Shown: positions 1-9,301, counted from the stretch's first letter. The stretch is DNA of 25,000 nt from Theodoxus fluviatilis (GCA_034096865.1 JAWQFJ010001293.1:1-25000), one strand, 5' to 3'. Made by a program: numbers and translations. Notes: generated by a model from the sequence alone, not told the origin.

Positions 1-292
1 GTTTGCCACTGGGCCCTGGTACAGCAGACGATGCAGATGAACGCTTCCAGGACCCTCGAAGTCCAGATGAAGTACTTGGTTGAGGTGAATCCGGCCTCGA
101 GGTCTCTTGAAATGCAGCGGACGCACGTGCTTCTGTTGTTGTTCGTCGAGTCGACTCAAAGGCAGATGCAGCGAAGCGGTCTGCCTCTTCTCTTGGTGCC
201 CAGCGTTTCTTTCAAGCTTCGGCAAGGTGTTCTTTTCTCTTTTTCGATTTTCGGCTATGATACTGGACTGTGCGTTGCTTCGTTCGACCCAT
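1..292 (-). pseudogene. Possible 5' end of an unrecognised, apparently broken gene running off the window
   Basis: Read on the minus strand from an ATG at 292-290, a frame encodes a very basic start (MGRTKQRT..., then an Arg/Lys cluster) for 26 codons, meets TGA at 214-212, then stays open for 70 more codons to the window edge. The part after the stop is Ser/Pro/Ala-rich (it includes PQPSTSSG). A basic head followed by a Ser/Pro linker is common in transposon-encoded and nuclear proteins, and the TGA could be a decayed CGA arginine codon; both points are inference. A second minus frame from ATG 303-301 is open for 101 codons without a stop but has a less protein-like composition, so the true frame is uncertain. 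Upstream CCAAT and CACGTG boxes would fit a promoter for this strand. I do not recognise the family. Confidence 0.3.
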
Positions 293-369
293 AATTTGCG
301 CATGACGAGCGAAAACAATATCGAAGCGAGTGTAATCTTACACAAAGGCAGCCATGTTGTTTACTCCGC

Positions 370-470
370 GAGCCAATCAGGCGACTTGAAAAAATCACGT
401 GATCAGTTTCATCCAATGGTTCTCATGCTTTCTCGAGCTCCTTAGCGATGGAAAACAGCTTCTGATTGGC
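370..470. promoter_or_regulatory. Promoter-like cluster of CCAAT boxes and a CACGTG E-box
   Basis: Three CCAAT pentamers lie within 100 bp: forward at 373-377 and 413-417, and reverse (ATTGG) at 465-469. A perfect palindrome TCACGTGA is at 395-402. NF-Y binds CCAAT and USF/MITF-type bHLH-Zip factors bind CACGTG. The cluster sits 80 to 180 bp upstream of the minus-strand ATG at 292, a usual distance for proximal promoter elements. There is no clear TATA box. It could belong to the broken gene at 1-292 or to a transposon 5' end. Motif matches only. Confidence 0.35.
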
Positions 471-492
471 TTATACCAACAGATAGAGCTAC

Positions 493-789
493 AGACTATT
501 AATATTTATGAAGTGCACATGCCAAGCTTTCCAACGGTATATGGCTTGCCGCAATCGCACAAACGAAATATTTTCTGATCGCTGGAAGAAAGGAGCTATT
601 TGTACTCAACAAAAAAACTTTGTTTCGGAAAAAAAGCAGACAGTACCAATTAAATTGTGCTATTTTAGTACTTTTTAACGTGATTTGAACCATATGAGTA
701 GCAGAGAGGTAATCTAGGATGGTTCAAGAACGAACGGACACAAAAATCTGAAAATCGAAGCTATGAGGCTTTGACGATAGTGCGAGTTT
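493..789. other. AT-rich stretch with no recognised feature
   Basis: This is A/T-rich sequence between the promoter-like cluster and a C/G homopolymer region. The short minus-strand reading frame here has ordinary intron-like composition and no splice signals I trust. I see nothing else in it. Confidence 0.5.
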
Positions 790-895
790 CCCCCCCCCCC
801 CCCACGGGGGGTGGGTATGGGGCGGGGGGAGGGAGGGAGGGAGGGGAAGGGACGGAGGGAGGGAGGGAGGGAGGGAGGGAGGGAGGGAGGGAGAA
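790..895. repeat. C-run and (GGGA)n microsatellite
   Basis: A run of about 14 C at 790-803 is followed by G-rich sequence and then a nearly perfect tetranucleotide repeat of GGGA up to about 893. The + strand carries many consecutive G triplets and could fold into G-quadruplexes. Confidence 0.9.
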
Positions 896-1207
896 GTTCT
901 CTATTGCCTGGAGGCATTAAACTTCAAGGGATGAGTGAAGCACAGCAAGTGGAAATGTCATGGCCAAATTACTCAGATATGAATTAGTGTCCTAGAGCAA
1001 AGGTGTGTAGCTAGTAGGGCCAATAAAAAACCCACCACCTAAATGTATCCTCAAAATTCCATTAAAAATTTCAAAAGGGTGGATGACAAGTGCAAAAGCA
1101 GTTCTATTAAGCTTCAGAAACAGAGGAGCCTTTAGTGAAAGGTGTGATCTCAAATGTAATGCATGCTGCCATACAGGCATGCACAGGCAGGAATGGATGT
1201 TCTGTCG

Positions 1208-1208
<1 letters not shown>

Positions 1209-1253
<45 letters not shown>

Positions 1254-1305
1254 TGCAAACACATGCACACACACACACAAGCACGCACTCACACACACAT
1301 GCACA
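1209..1305. repeat. (TC)n(AC)n compound microsatellite
   Basis: Dinucleotide (CT)n from about 1209 to 1238 passes directly into (CA)n with ATGCA interruptions. The flanking 900-1208 and 1306-1400 hold no recognised gene; reading frames over the repeat are low-complexity artefacts. Confidence 0.9.
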
Positions 1306-1404
1306 CGGTCAATAATGGCATTAAAAATTCTCCCAGTTGCCTTACATTTTCTTGCCAACCACCAATTCCTTCCTGAAGACTACACCCTTCCCACTCATCC
1401 CCAA

Positions 1405-1512
1405 ATCCTGTTCCATGGAACCCTTTACTCCTTCCCCAACTCCTGTTCCATGAAACCCTTTACTCCTTCCCCAACTCCTGTTCCATGGAACCCTTTACTC
1501 CTTCCCCAAAGT
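1405..1512. repeat. 35-36-bp tandem repeat, three copies
   Basis: A unit beginning TCCTGTTCCATGGAACCC and ending CTCCTTCCCCAAC occurs three times with few changes. It abuts the 76-bp array and shares its CTCCxTCCCCAA core and C/T skew, so it may be a diverged offshoot of the same array. Confidence 0.85.
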
Positions 1513-1539
1513 ACGCATCCTTCCCATTTATCCCTACCT

Positions 1540-4500
1540 CCTTGAGTTTGATGCAGCCCTTTCCTCCCTCCCCAAGTTCCACACCCTTCCCACACATCCC
1601 CAATGTAGCCTACCTCCTTGAGTTTGATGCAGCCCTTTCCTCCCTCCCCAAGTTCCACACCCTTCCCACACATCCCCAATGTAGCCTACCTCCTTGAGTT
1701 TGATGCAGCCCTTTCCTCCCTCCCCAAGTTCACACCCTTCCCACACATACCCAATTGTAGCCTACTCCTTGAGTTTGATGCAGCCCTTTTCCTCCCTCCC
1801 AATTCCACACCCTTCCCACACATCCAAGTCAGCTACCTCTTGAGTTTGATGCAGCCCTTTCTCCCTCCCCAAGTTCCACACCCTTCCCACACATCCCCAA
1901 TGCAGCCTACCTCCTGAGTTTGATGCAGCCCTTTCCCTCCCTCCCCCAAGTTCCACACCCTTCCCACACATCCCCAATGCAGGCCCTACTCCTTGAGTTT
2001 GATGCAGCCCTTTCCCCTCCCTCCCCAAGTTCCACACCCTTCCCCACACATCCCCAATGTAGCCTACCTCCTTGAGTTTGATGCAGCCCTTTCTCCCTCC
2101 CCAAGTTCCACACCTTCCCACACATTCCCCAATGCAGCCTACCTCCTTGAGTTTGATGCAGCCCTTTTCCTCCCTCCCCAAAGTTCCACACCCTCCCACA
2201 CATCCCCAATGCAGCCTACTCCTGAGTTTGTTGCAGCCCTTTCCCCCCCCCCCAAGTTCCACACCCTTCCCACACATCCCCAATGTAGCCTACCTCCTTG
2301 AGTTTGATGCAGCCCTTTCCTCCCTCCCCAAGTTCCACACCCTCCACTCCCAATGCAGCCTACCTCCTTGAGTTTGATGCAGCCCTTTCCTCCCTCCCCA
2401 AGTTCCCACACCCTTCCCACAACATCCCCAATGCAGCCTACCTCCTTGAGTTTGATGCAGCCCTTTCCTCCCTCCCCAAGTTCCACACCCTTCCCACACA
2501 TCCCCAATGCAGCCTACCTCCTTGAGTTTGATGCAGCCCTTTCCTCCCTCCCCAAGTTCCACACCCTTCCCACACATTCCCCAATGTAGCCTACCTCCTT
2601 GAGTTTGATGCAGCCCTTTCCTCCCTCCCCAAGTTCCCACACCCTTCCCCACACATCCCTAATGCAGCGTACCTCCTTGAGTTTGATGCAGCCCTTTTCC
2701 TCCCTCCCAAGTTCTACACCCTTCCCACACATCCCCAATGCAGCCTACCTCCTTGAGTTTGATGCAGCCGTGTACTCCCTCCCCCAGTTCCACACCCTTC
2801 CCACACATCCCCAATGTAGCCTACCTCCTTGAGTTTGATGCAGCCCTTTCCTCCCTCCCCAAGTTCCACACCCTTCCCACACATCCCCAATGCAGCCTAC
2901 CTCCTTGAGTTTGATGCAGCCCTTTCCCTCCCTCCCCAAGTTCCACACCCTTCCCACCACATCCCCACTGCAGCCTACCTCCTCGAGATTGACGCAGCCC
3001 TGTCCTCCCTCCCCAAGTTCCACACCCTTCCCACACATCCCCAATGTAGCCTACCTCCTTGAGTTTGATGCAGCCCTTTCCTCCCTCCCCAAGTTCCACA
3101 CCCTTCCCACACATCCCCAATGCAGCCTACCTCCTTGAGTTTGATGCAGCCCTTTCCTCCCTCCCCAAGTTCCACACCCTTCCACACATCCCCAATGCAG
3201 CCTACCTCCTTGAGTTTGATGCAAGCCCTTTCCTCCCTCCCCAAGTTCCACACCCTTCCCACACATCCCCAATGCAGCCTACTCCTTGAGTTTGATGCAG
3301 CCCTTTCCTCCCTCCCAAGTTCCACACCCCTTCCCACACATCCCCAATGCAGCCTACCTCCTTGAGTTTGATGCAAGCCCTTTTCCTCCCTCCCCAAGTT
3401 CCACACCCTTCCCACACATCCCCAATGCAGCCTACCTCCTTGAGTTTGATGCAGCCCTTTCCTCCCTCCCCAAGTTCCACACCCTTCCCACACATCCCCA
3501 ATGCAGCCTACCTCCTTGAGTTTGATGCAGCCCTTTCCTCCCTCCCCAAGTTCCACACCCTTCCCCAATGCAGCCTACCTCCTTGAGTTTGATGCAGCCC
3601 TTTCCTCCCTCCCCAAGTTCCACACCCTTCCCCACACATCCCCAATGCAGCCTACCTCCTTGAGTTTGATGCAGCCCTTTCCTCCCTCCCCAAGTTCCAC
3701 ACCCTTCCCCAATGCAGCCTACCTCCTTGAGTTTGATGCAGCCCTTTCCTCCCTCCCCAAGTTCCACACCCTTCCCACACATCCCCAATGCAGCCTACCT
3801 CCTTGAGTTTGATGCAGCCCTTTCCTCCCTCCCCAAGTTCCACACCCTTCCCACACATCCCCAATGCAGCCTACCTCCTTGAGTTTGATGCAGCCCTTTC
3901 CTCCCTCCCCAAGTTCCACACCCTTCCCACACATCCCCAATGCAGCCTACCTCCTTGAGTTTGATGCAGCCCTTTCCTCCCTCCCCAAGTTCCACACCCT
4001 TCCCACACATCCCCAATGCAGCCTACCTCCTTGAGTTTGATGCAGCCCTTTCCTCCCTCCCCAAGTTCCACACCCTTCCCCAATGCAGCCTACCTCCTTG
4101 AGTTTGATGCAGCCCTTTCCTCCCTCCCCAAGTTCCACACCCTTCCCACACATCCCCAATGCAGCCTACCTCCTTGAGTTTGATGCAGCAGACCTGTTTA
4201 CCCTTCCGCAATTTGCGGAAATCTTCTGATTTTGAGTCCGAGTCTCCGCTTTTACGGCCGATCTTCCGGCCGATATTTCGCTGAAAAAATCGAAATCTTC
4301 CTCTTGAAGATCAAAACCTTCCGCATTTTTCTGGTTATTTATCAAATCTTCCTCATAAGGGTTTTTGGGGGTAAACAGGTCTGATGCAGCCCCCCCCCCC
4401 CCCAAGTTCCACACCCTTCCCACACATCCCCAATGCAGCCTACCTCCTTGAGTTTGATGCAGCCCTTTCCTCCCTCCCCAAGTTCCACACCCTTCCTACA

Positions 4501-4542
4501 CATCCCCAATGCAGCCTACCTCCTTGAGTTTGATGAAGAGAG
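1540..4542. repeat. 76-bp minisatellite carrying a copied exon 3' end and splice donor
   Basis: The consensus unit is 76 bp, and roughly 35 to 38 copies fill the region, with some shortened units such as those near 3560, 3705 and 4080. On the minus strand each unit holds CATCAAACTCAAGGAG followed by GTAGGC. That is the last 16 bases of the neurabin exon 7 plus its donor, followed by about 60 bases of G-rich intron. The genuine exon end is the last copy on the high-coordinate side, where the matching block is about 4510-4536. Units from about 3370 to 4180 are nearly identical, while those from about 1730 to 2260 carry many single-base indels. Read through the array, each frame stops at AGGAGGTAG within three units, so the many reading frames over it are not genes. 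Confidence 0.95.
4190..4382. mobile_element. 193-bp non-autonomous DNA transposon (MITE) inserted in the minisatellite
   Basis: The element begins AGACCTGTTTACCC and ends with the exact reverse complement GGGTAAACAGGTCT, a perfect 14-bp terminal inverted repeat. It is flanked by an 8-bp direct repeat GATGCAGC at 4182-4189 and 4383-4390, a sequence normally present once per 76-bp unit, so this is a target-site duplication. Eight-base duplications are typical of hAT and P-type elements. The boundary is slightly ambiguous: a 15-bp inverted repeat with a 6-bp duplication also fits. The inside has palindromes, including TTCCGCAATTTGCGGAA at 4204-4220, and no coding capacity. It interrupts a repeat unit and is followed by a C homopolymer at about 4389-4403. 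Confidence 0.85.
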
Positions 4543-4813
4543 CCTGGGACTCCATGTCGGGTGAGACGGGAGACTCGGAGCTGCTGCCCCCCAGGTCCAG
4601 CACCTCCACACTGGGCGGACCCGCTCTCTCCTCCAAGGAGGGCATGTCCTCTGGGGAGCTCAGGCTGTCAGAGTCCATGCCCGAGGGCAGGGAGACAGGA
4701 GTGGCATCGCCTGCTGCCGCCGGCACCTCCTCCTCTTCCTCCTCCTCTGCTGCTGCCTCTGCTGCTGCTGCTGTTGTCGTTGCTGTGTCCTTCTCTTGGG
4801 ATTCTTCCATGCC
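4520..4813 (-). CDS. PPP1R9-like: Neurabin/spinophilin-like, exon 7 (acidic region up to the KLKE splice junction)
   Basis: The exon is 98 codons in phase 0 at both ends. The acceptor is CTCCCACTAG|GGC at 4814 and the donor is GAG|GTAGGC at 4519. The product begins GMEESQEKD, passes an Ala/Thr then Glu run, and ends with a segment of the form VEVLDLGG...SPVSPDME...FIKLKE. This matches the family segment IEVFEL...SP...KFKE that lies between the PDZ domain and the coiled coil in vertebrate neurabins. In the family the next residues start the dimerising coiled coil; that exon is not found in this window. The Ala and Glu runs come from GCN and GAG trinucleotide repeats at about 4720-4790. If the donor were skipped, translation would stop about six codons into the intron at a TAG in the first array unit. 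Confidence 0.85.
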
Positions 4814-5478
4814 CTAGTGGGAGATGAGAGAGATGTTGTTCAGAAGGGAAGGGATGTGGGGAAACATTTTCTGTTGACCAGAGTTAGCTTTTTCATTGTT
4901 CAGCTTTGTTATTTGACAATACTTTTGGTATAGACTGTTTAAAGATTTCAATGAATAAACGGTTACAGGCTCCTTGAAATATATACATGTATACATAAAC
5001 AGATTTATTTTTGCAAGATCCACAATTTGTTCTTGATAATTTATTCACTAACTCCCTGAAAATATAGTTGTCTTTCTAGGACAAGCAGTTCCTTGTGTCC
5101 TTGATCAACTATGATAATCCTCATTACCTCCAATGCTTTGCAAAACGTGTCCCAGACATGCACACTCTTTGAAAAGTTCTTCTTCTAGGCTATCTTCCAT
5201 ACTCAGCACCTTTCCATTCTGATCCAACCATCCACTCAGCTCAACCCCCCCAAACATTTAATTTTCATACTTCTAAAACTAGTAAAAGACAAGATGATGA
5301 AGAAGAAGGCATTCCTAAATTACACCACAAATATATTTTTGATAGAAAACAAAATCAAAAGAAGGTTGATGACCGTCCCATCCATCCTTCTCTCTCCACA
5401 AATCTAGAACTTGGTCAATGATGTCATCACTTCTTTCGATTGTGTGAATGCAGGTCTCTGCTCCCCTAGGGTCCTCAC
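4814..5478 (-). other. Intron 6 of the neurabin-like gene
   Basis: This 665-bp intron runs from donor GTGAGG (5478) to acceptor CACTAG (4814). It is AT-rich and ordinary. It is the only intron here with no repeat close behind its donor. I see no other feature. Confidence 0.8.
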
Positions 5479-5827
5479 CTTCTCCTCCACTTGCTGCTGT
5501 GGGGACTGCAGAGGGGACTGCAGGGGGGACTGCACAGGGGACTGCAGAGGGGATTGCTGGGGGGATTGCTGGTGGTGAGAGGGGAAGGGGGGTGGAGGGT
5601 GGTGGTACGGGGGGGTAGATCTGGAGGAGTGTTCGGCATGGGCATGGCGTAGATGTTCCTGGTGCTCCAGGACCTCATCCCGTGGCATGAAGTTTTGCTG
5701 CAGTTCTGCAAGGCGCTCCATGTCGCGCTTCTTAATCTCCTCTCGGCGCCGGTCCTGCTCCAAGGACTGCTGAATCAGCCTGGCCACCTCGGACTTGCTG
5801 GGGTCCTTCTCCCGCCCTATCACAAAG
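5479..5827 (-). CDS. PPP1R9-like: Neurabin/spinophilin-like, exon 6 (end of PDZ, helix, Pro/Gln/Ser insert)
   Basis: The exon is 349 bp: one base completing the codon from exon 5, then 116 codons. Acceptor TCTGTCCTTGCCAG|C; donor AAG|GTGAGG. It starts [19 protein letters not shown], the last beta-strand of the PDZ domain and the conserved FVIGREKP..SEVAQLI follow-on of neurabins. A charged helix (residues about 20-65, rich in Gln, Glu, Arg) follows, then a His/Pro segment containing PPPPF, then six copies of a four-residue xQSP repeat. Vertebrate neurabins have an acidic segment in this place, so the Pro/Gln/Ser insert is lineage-specific as far as I can tell. The first 46 codons are strong; the insert is supported by the open frame and good splice sites. 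Confidence 0.88.
5500..5571 (-). repeat. In-frame 12-bp coding repeat (xQSP)n in exon 6
   Basis: CAG TCC CCx CTG-type units repeat every 12 bases and encode [24 protein letters not shown]. The period is a multiple of three, so copy-number change keeps the frame. Each copy places a Ser directly before Pro. Confidence 0.9.
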
Positions 5828-5869
5828 CTGGCAAGGACAGAGGAATCATCCATAAGAACTGTAGTGTGT

Positions 5870-6345
5870 CTGTGTGTCTGGGTTTAAGTGTGTGTGTGTG
5901 TGTCTGTGTTCCTGTGTTTAAGTGTGTGTTTAAGTGCGTGTCTGTGTGTGTGTCTGTGTTCCTGTGTTTAAGTGTGTGTGTGTGTGTGTGTCTGTGTTCC
6001 TGTGTTTAAGAGTGTGTCTGTGTTCCTGTGTTTAAGTGCGTGTTTAAGTGCGTGTCTGTGTTCCTGTGTTTAAGTGTGTGTGTCTGTATTACTGTGTTTA
6101 AGTGTGTGACTGTGTGTGTCTGTATTCCTGTGTTTAAGTGTGTGTGTTTGTGTTTGTGCATGTGTGCGTTTGTGCATGTGTGTGTGTATGTATGTATGTG
6201 CATGTGTGTTTGTATATGTGCATATGTGTGTTTGTGTGTATGTGTTTGAGTGTATGTATGTGTGTATATGTGTGTGCATGCACATGTGTATGTGTGTGTA
6301 TTGGTTTTTACTCTCAGTGTGTGTGTGTGCGTGTAAAAGAGAGAG
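5870..6345. repeat. Long imperfect (TG)n / TGTTCCTGTGTTTAAG-type repeat
   Basis: GTGTGTCTGTGTTCCTGTGTTTAA recurs at irregular spacing among (TG)n and (TATG)n tracts, ending in a short (GA)n at about 6337-6352. It lies in intron 5, beginning about 43 bp upstream of the exon 6 acceptor, so the sense RNA is (CA)n-rich. Reading frames over it encode only Cys/Val or Thr/His strings. The next stretch, 6353-6639, shows nothing recognisable. Confidence 0.9.
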
Positions 6346-6639
6346 AGAGAGAGGGGTAGGTGTGTGTGTGGTGGTGGCGACAATGGTGTGAGAGATGGAT
6401 GTGTTAGATGAAGACTGGATACATGAATACATCAAGCAGCTAATTCAATGCAATGGCCCCGAGGCTGTTTGCTTGTGCATTTGTTTGCTTTTGTGCAAAA
6501 CATATCCAGCCCCAAATCAAAATTGCTAAGTAGCCATGCCATTGTGCATATTGTCCCCCATTATCAACAAAAGTTGCTTTTCTTTTGCAGTGCCTTGAAT
6601 GGCCATATGCATCACATCAGTTTGGGAGGACTGCGGCAC

Positions 6640-7143
6640 CAACATGGTGCACACAATCTTCAGGGAACGTCTTCAGCAGTCACAAAGCATTGGTGCACAT
6701 GGTGCATACAATCTGCAGTGAACGTCTTCATCAGTCACAAAGCATTGGTGCACATGGTGCATACAATCTGCAGGGAATGTCTTCATCAGTCACAAAACAT
6801 TGCTGCACATGGTGCATACAATCTGCAGGGAAAGTCTTCATCAGTCACAAAGCATTGGTGCACATGGTGCATACAATCTGCAGTGAACGTCTTCATCAGT
6901 CACAAAGCATTGGTGCACATGGTGCACACAATCTGCAGGGAATGTCTTCATCAGTCACAAAACATTGCTGCACATGGTGCATACAATCTGCAGTGAACAT
7001 CTTCATCAGTCACAAAGCATTGGTGCACATGGTGCATACAATCTGCAGGGAATGTCTTCATCAGTCACAAAACATTGCTGCACATGGTGCATACAATCTG
7101 CAGGGAACGTCTTCATCAGTCACAAAGCATTGCTGCTCATGGT
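6640..7143. repeat. 55-bp minisatellite, about nine copies
   Basis: The unit is CATTGGTGCACATGGTGCATACAATCTGCAGNGAACGTCTTCATCAGTCACAAAG (shown here as a pattern of 55 bases), for example starting at 6686 and 6741. Copies differ at a few positions (GGTGCA or GCTGCA; AACG, AATG or AAAG), and alternating variants suggest duplication of two-unit blocks. The array ends about 33 bp inside intron 5 from the exon 5 donor. The open frames across it come from the repeat and are not supported as coding. Confidence 0.95.
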
Positions 7144-7176
7144 GCGAGCTGCCCCAGTGTCTGCAAGCACACTCAC

Positions 7177-7281
7177 TGGACGTGTCCCGAGGTGTTCCTG
7201 AGGACGGAGGCGGCGTAGGCCTGGGTAACTCCCACTAGACTCTTGCTGTCCACCTCAATGATCTGGTCGTTGACCTGCATC
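7177..7281 (-). CDS. PPP1R9-like: Neurabin/spinophilin-like, exon 5 (second part of PDZ domain)
   Basis: The exon is 105 bp: one base to finish the Arg codon from exon 4, 34 codons, then two bases of a His codon. Acceptor GTTTTACAG|G; donor CA|GTGAGTG. The product reads [11 protein letters not shown], then [17 protein letters not shown], which matches the neurabin PDZ segment RIQVNDQIVEVDG.SLVGVTQ.FAA.VLRNTKG nearly residue for residue. This covers the central beta-strands and the helix lining the ligand groove. Phases match on both sides (2/1 and 2/1), which strongly supports the splicing across the 7.4 kb intron. Confidence 0.92.
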
Positions 7282-7878
7282 CTGTAAAACACAAAAAGGC
7301 ATCGTCTGCTTGGCGTGCATGTTCAGCTGTGGCATCATTTCAATGCAGGAGCTCATTAATGTTTCACCAGGGGATGACTCACGAGGAAACAGAGGAGTTG
7401 CTGCTGATTAAGTCTCCTTGGAGCAGGTCTGTGCAACCTGTGGTGCTTCAAGAAGCAAAACAAGCAAATCAAAGTCTTTCCAGTGTTCCTGCAAGCAAGA
7501 ATTCATGGGCAATTATTCCTCTGTGAAATTAATGCAGTCTGTCTTTCAAGACTATTGTGCGTGTGTTAATAGAAATGACATTTGAAAAGAATGCTTCCTG
7601 ATAAAGAAACAGGTGTATACAGATAGTTCACAAATCTTTTTTTAACAAATCTAACATATAAACATTCTGAAATATGTGGGGCAGAAACCAAAGAGTTTTG
7701 GACCTCTGTATAGAATGTAGCAAAAGGCCAAAACCATAGTCAAAATCCACACGGTGTTTGGATAAAGGTAGACAGATGGACATACAAAATTCCCCTCTAA
7801 AGAAACAGCAATAAATGTTGCCCCATAATTGAATAAATTGGAGAAAAATAAGGAAGAAAGCATGCCCAGGTATGAAAG
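7282..7878 (-). other. Start of the 3' part of intron 4, no recognised feature
   Basis: This is AT-rich intronic sequence upstream of exon 5. Short reading frames on both strands have no splice support or family resemblance. Confidence 0.5.
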
Positions 7879-8040
7879 AGTGCATCTCCATCAAGCGAAT
7901 ATTTGGAAAGAAATAGATAACTTAAATTTTCTAATGAAAGGAGTATATCTCCACCAAAGGAAATATGTGGAAAGAAATAGATAACTTAAATTTTCTAATG
8001 AAAGGAGTGTATCTCCATCAAAGGAAATATGAAGAAAGAT
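7879..8040. repeat. 64-bp direct repeat, about 2.5 copies
   Basis: GGAAAGAAATAGATAACTTA followed by AATTTTCTAATGAAAGGAGT and a TATCTCCAYCAA block recurs at a 64-base spacing (for example 7905 and 7969), with a third partial copy ending near 8040. It is followed by a G homopolymer at about 8114-8130. Confidence 0.9.
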
Positions 8041-8224
8041 CCAGTAAGCATCCCTATGTAACTTTCCATCAAATGGCATTTCACTGGATGACTTGGAATG
8101 GCCATGCACTTGGGGAGGGGGGGGGGGGGGGATATTTTTCATTGAATCACAAGACTTCCATATTTCGTCAACTGCCTGATGCCATCCTGTGGTAGAAATT
8201 ATGCCAGGTTCCTCCTTGGGTTTT

Positions 8225-8465
8225 AGGAAGCCAGATCCTGAGATACTTCATCGATATCTAGTCCCAAGTAGCACTTTGATGCCACCATATCATTGTGTAT
8301 ACATGAACTAGGAAGCCAGATCCTGAGATACTTCATCGATATCTAGTCCCAAGTAGCACTTTGATGCCAGGAAGCCAGATCCTGAGATACTTCAGCGATA
8401 TCTAGTCCTTAGAGTAGCACTTTGATGCCACCAAATCATTGTGTATACATGAACTAGGAACCCAT
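8225..8465. repeat. 85/59-bp direct repeat, three copies
   Basis: AGGAAGCCAGATCCTGAGAT followed by ACTTCATCGATATCTAGTCC begins at about 8225, 8310 and 8369. Copies 1 and 3 include the tail ATCATTGTGTATACATGAAC, while the second is cut short, giving unequal spacings of about 85 and 59. From 8466 to 9000 nothing else is recognised. Confidence 0.9.
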
Positions 8466-9006
8466 CTATATTGAACTGTTCAGTAGAACACTACTAATGA
8501 AATATTCTAATTTTCCACTGTTTTAAACACAGAACAAGTAGCAAAATAAAATTAAAAAACTCACCCATCTCCAGTCATAACCTTCAGTGAGCCAAGAATG
8601 TCATACATATATTACTTTGCTATCTGAGTTAAAGCTTTCAGGTATACGGAGAAGGCATGATGGATATCATCATTAAAAAGTGATCAAAATTTTACGACCC
8701 AAGTAAGTATACAGACGCATTTTAAGGGAAATGTGGGCGAGTTGCATGAATCACTGAACGTGTAAGTAGGTCAGAGTTCATACACTAACTGCTGCCAACA
8801 CTTCCTACTAATAAAGTGGTTCTGCTTCAGTTGTGGTCACAAAAATAAATGTCTTCATGTTGACTGTATTACATGGGCCTGTGAGCAGACCCATTCACTC
8901 TTGTGACTATGAAGGAGAATAATTCCATGGGCGCATGGTGTACTTCTATGCATGGATGACAGGGCTTAAGAAAATGCCATGGTAGCAAAAATCAGATCAG
9001 AGAAAA

Positions 9007-9015
9007 AGTGTGTGT

Positions 9016-9046
<31 letters not shown>

Positions 9047-9091
9047 GGGGGGGAAGAGGGAGGAAGGGAGGGACACAGAGAGGGAGGAAGG

Positions 9092-9164
<73 letters not shown>

Positions 9165-9237
9165 AGGGAGGGAGGGAGGGAGGGAGGGAGGGAGAAATTT
9201 TCCCCAGATAACATGGATTGTTAGTAGAAAACTTTGC

Positions 9238-9301
<64 letters not shown>

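Noticed and set aside
1618..4423. Dozens of 60-200 codon frames over the 76-bp array on both strands
   Set aside because: They are translations of the repeat in rotating frames; each minus frame ends at the same AGGAGGTAG within three units, and none has independent support.
4509..4827. 102-codon and 88-codon + strand frames opposite exon 7
   Set aside because: Antisense shadows of the acidic exon, whose minus-strand frame has family resemblance and correct splice sites.
6640..7143. CRISPR-like array of 55-bp units
   Set aside because: Units are head-to-tail copies with no unique spacers, in a eukaryotic intron.
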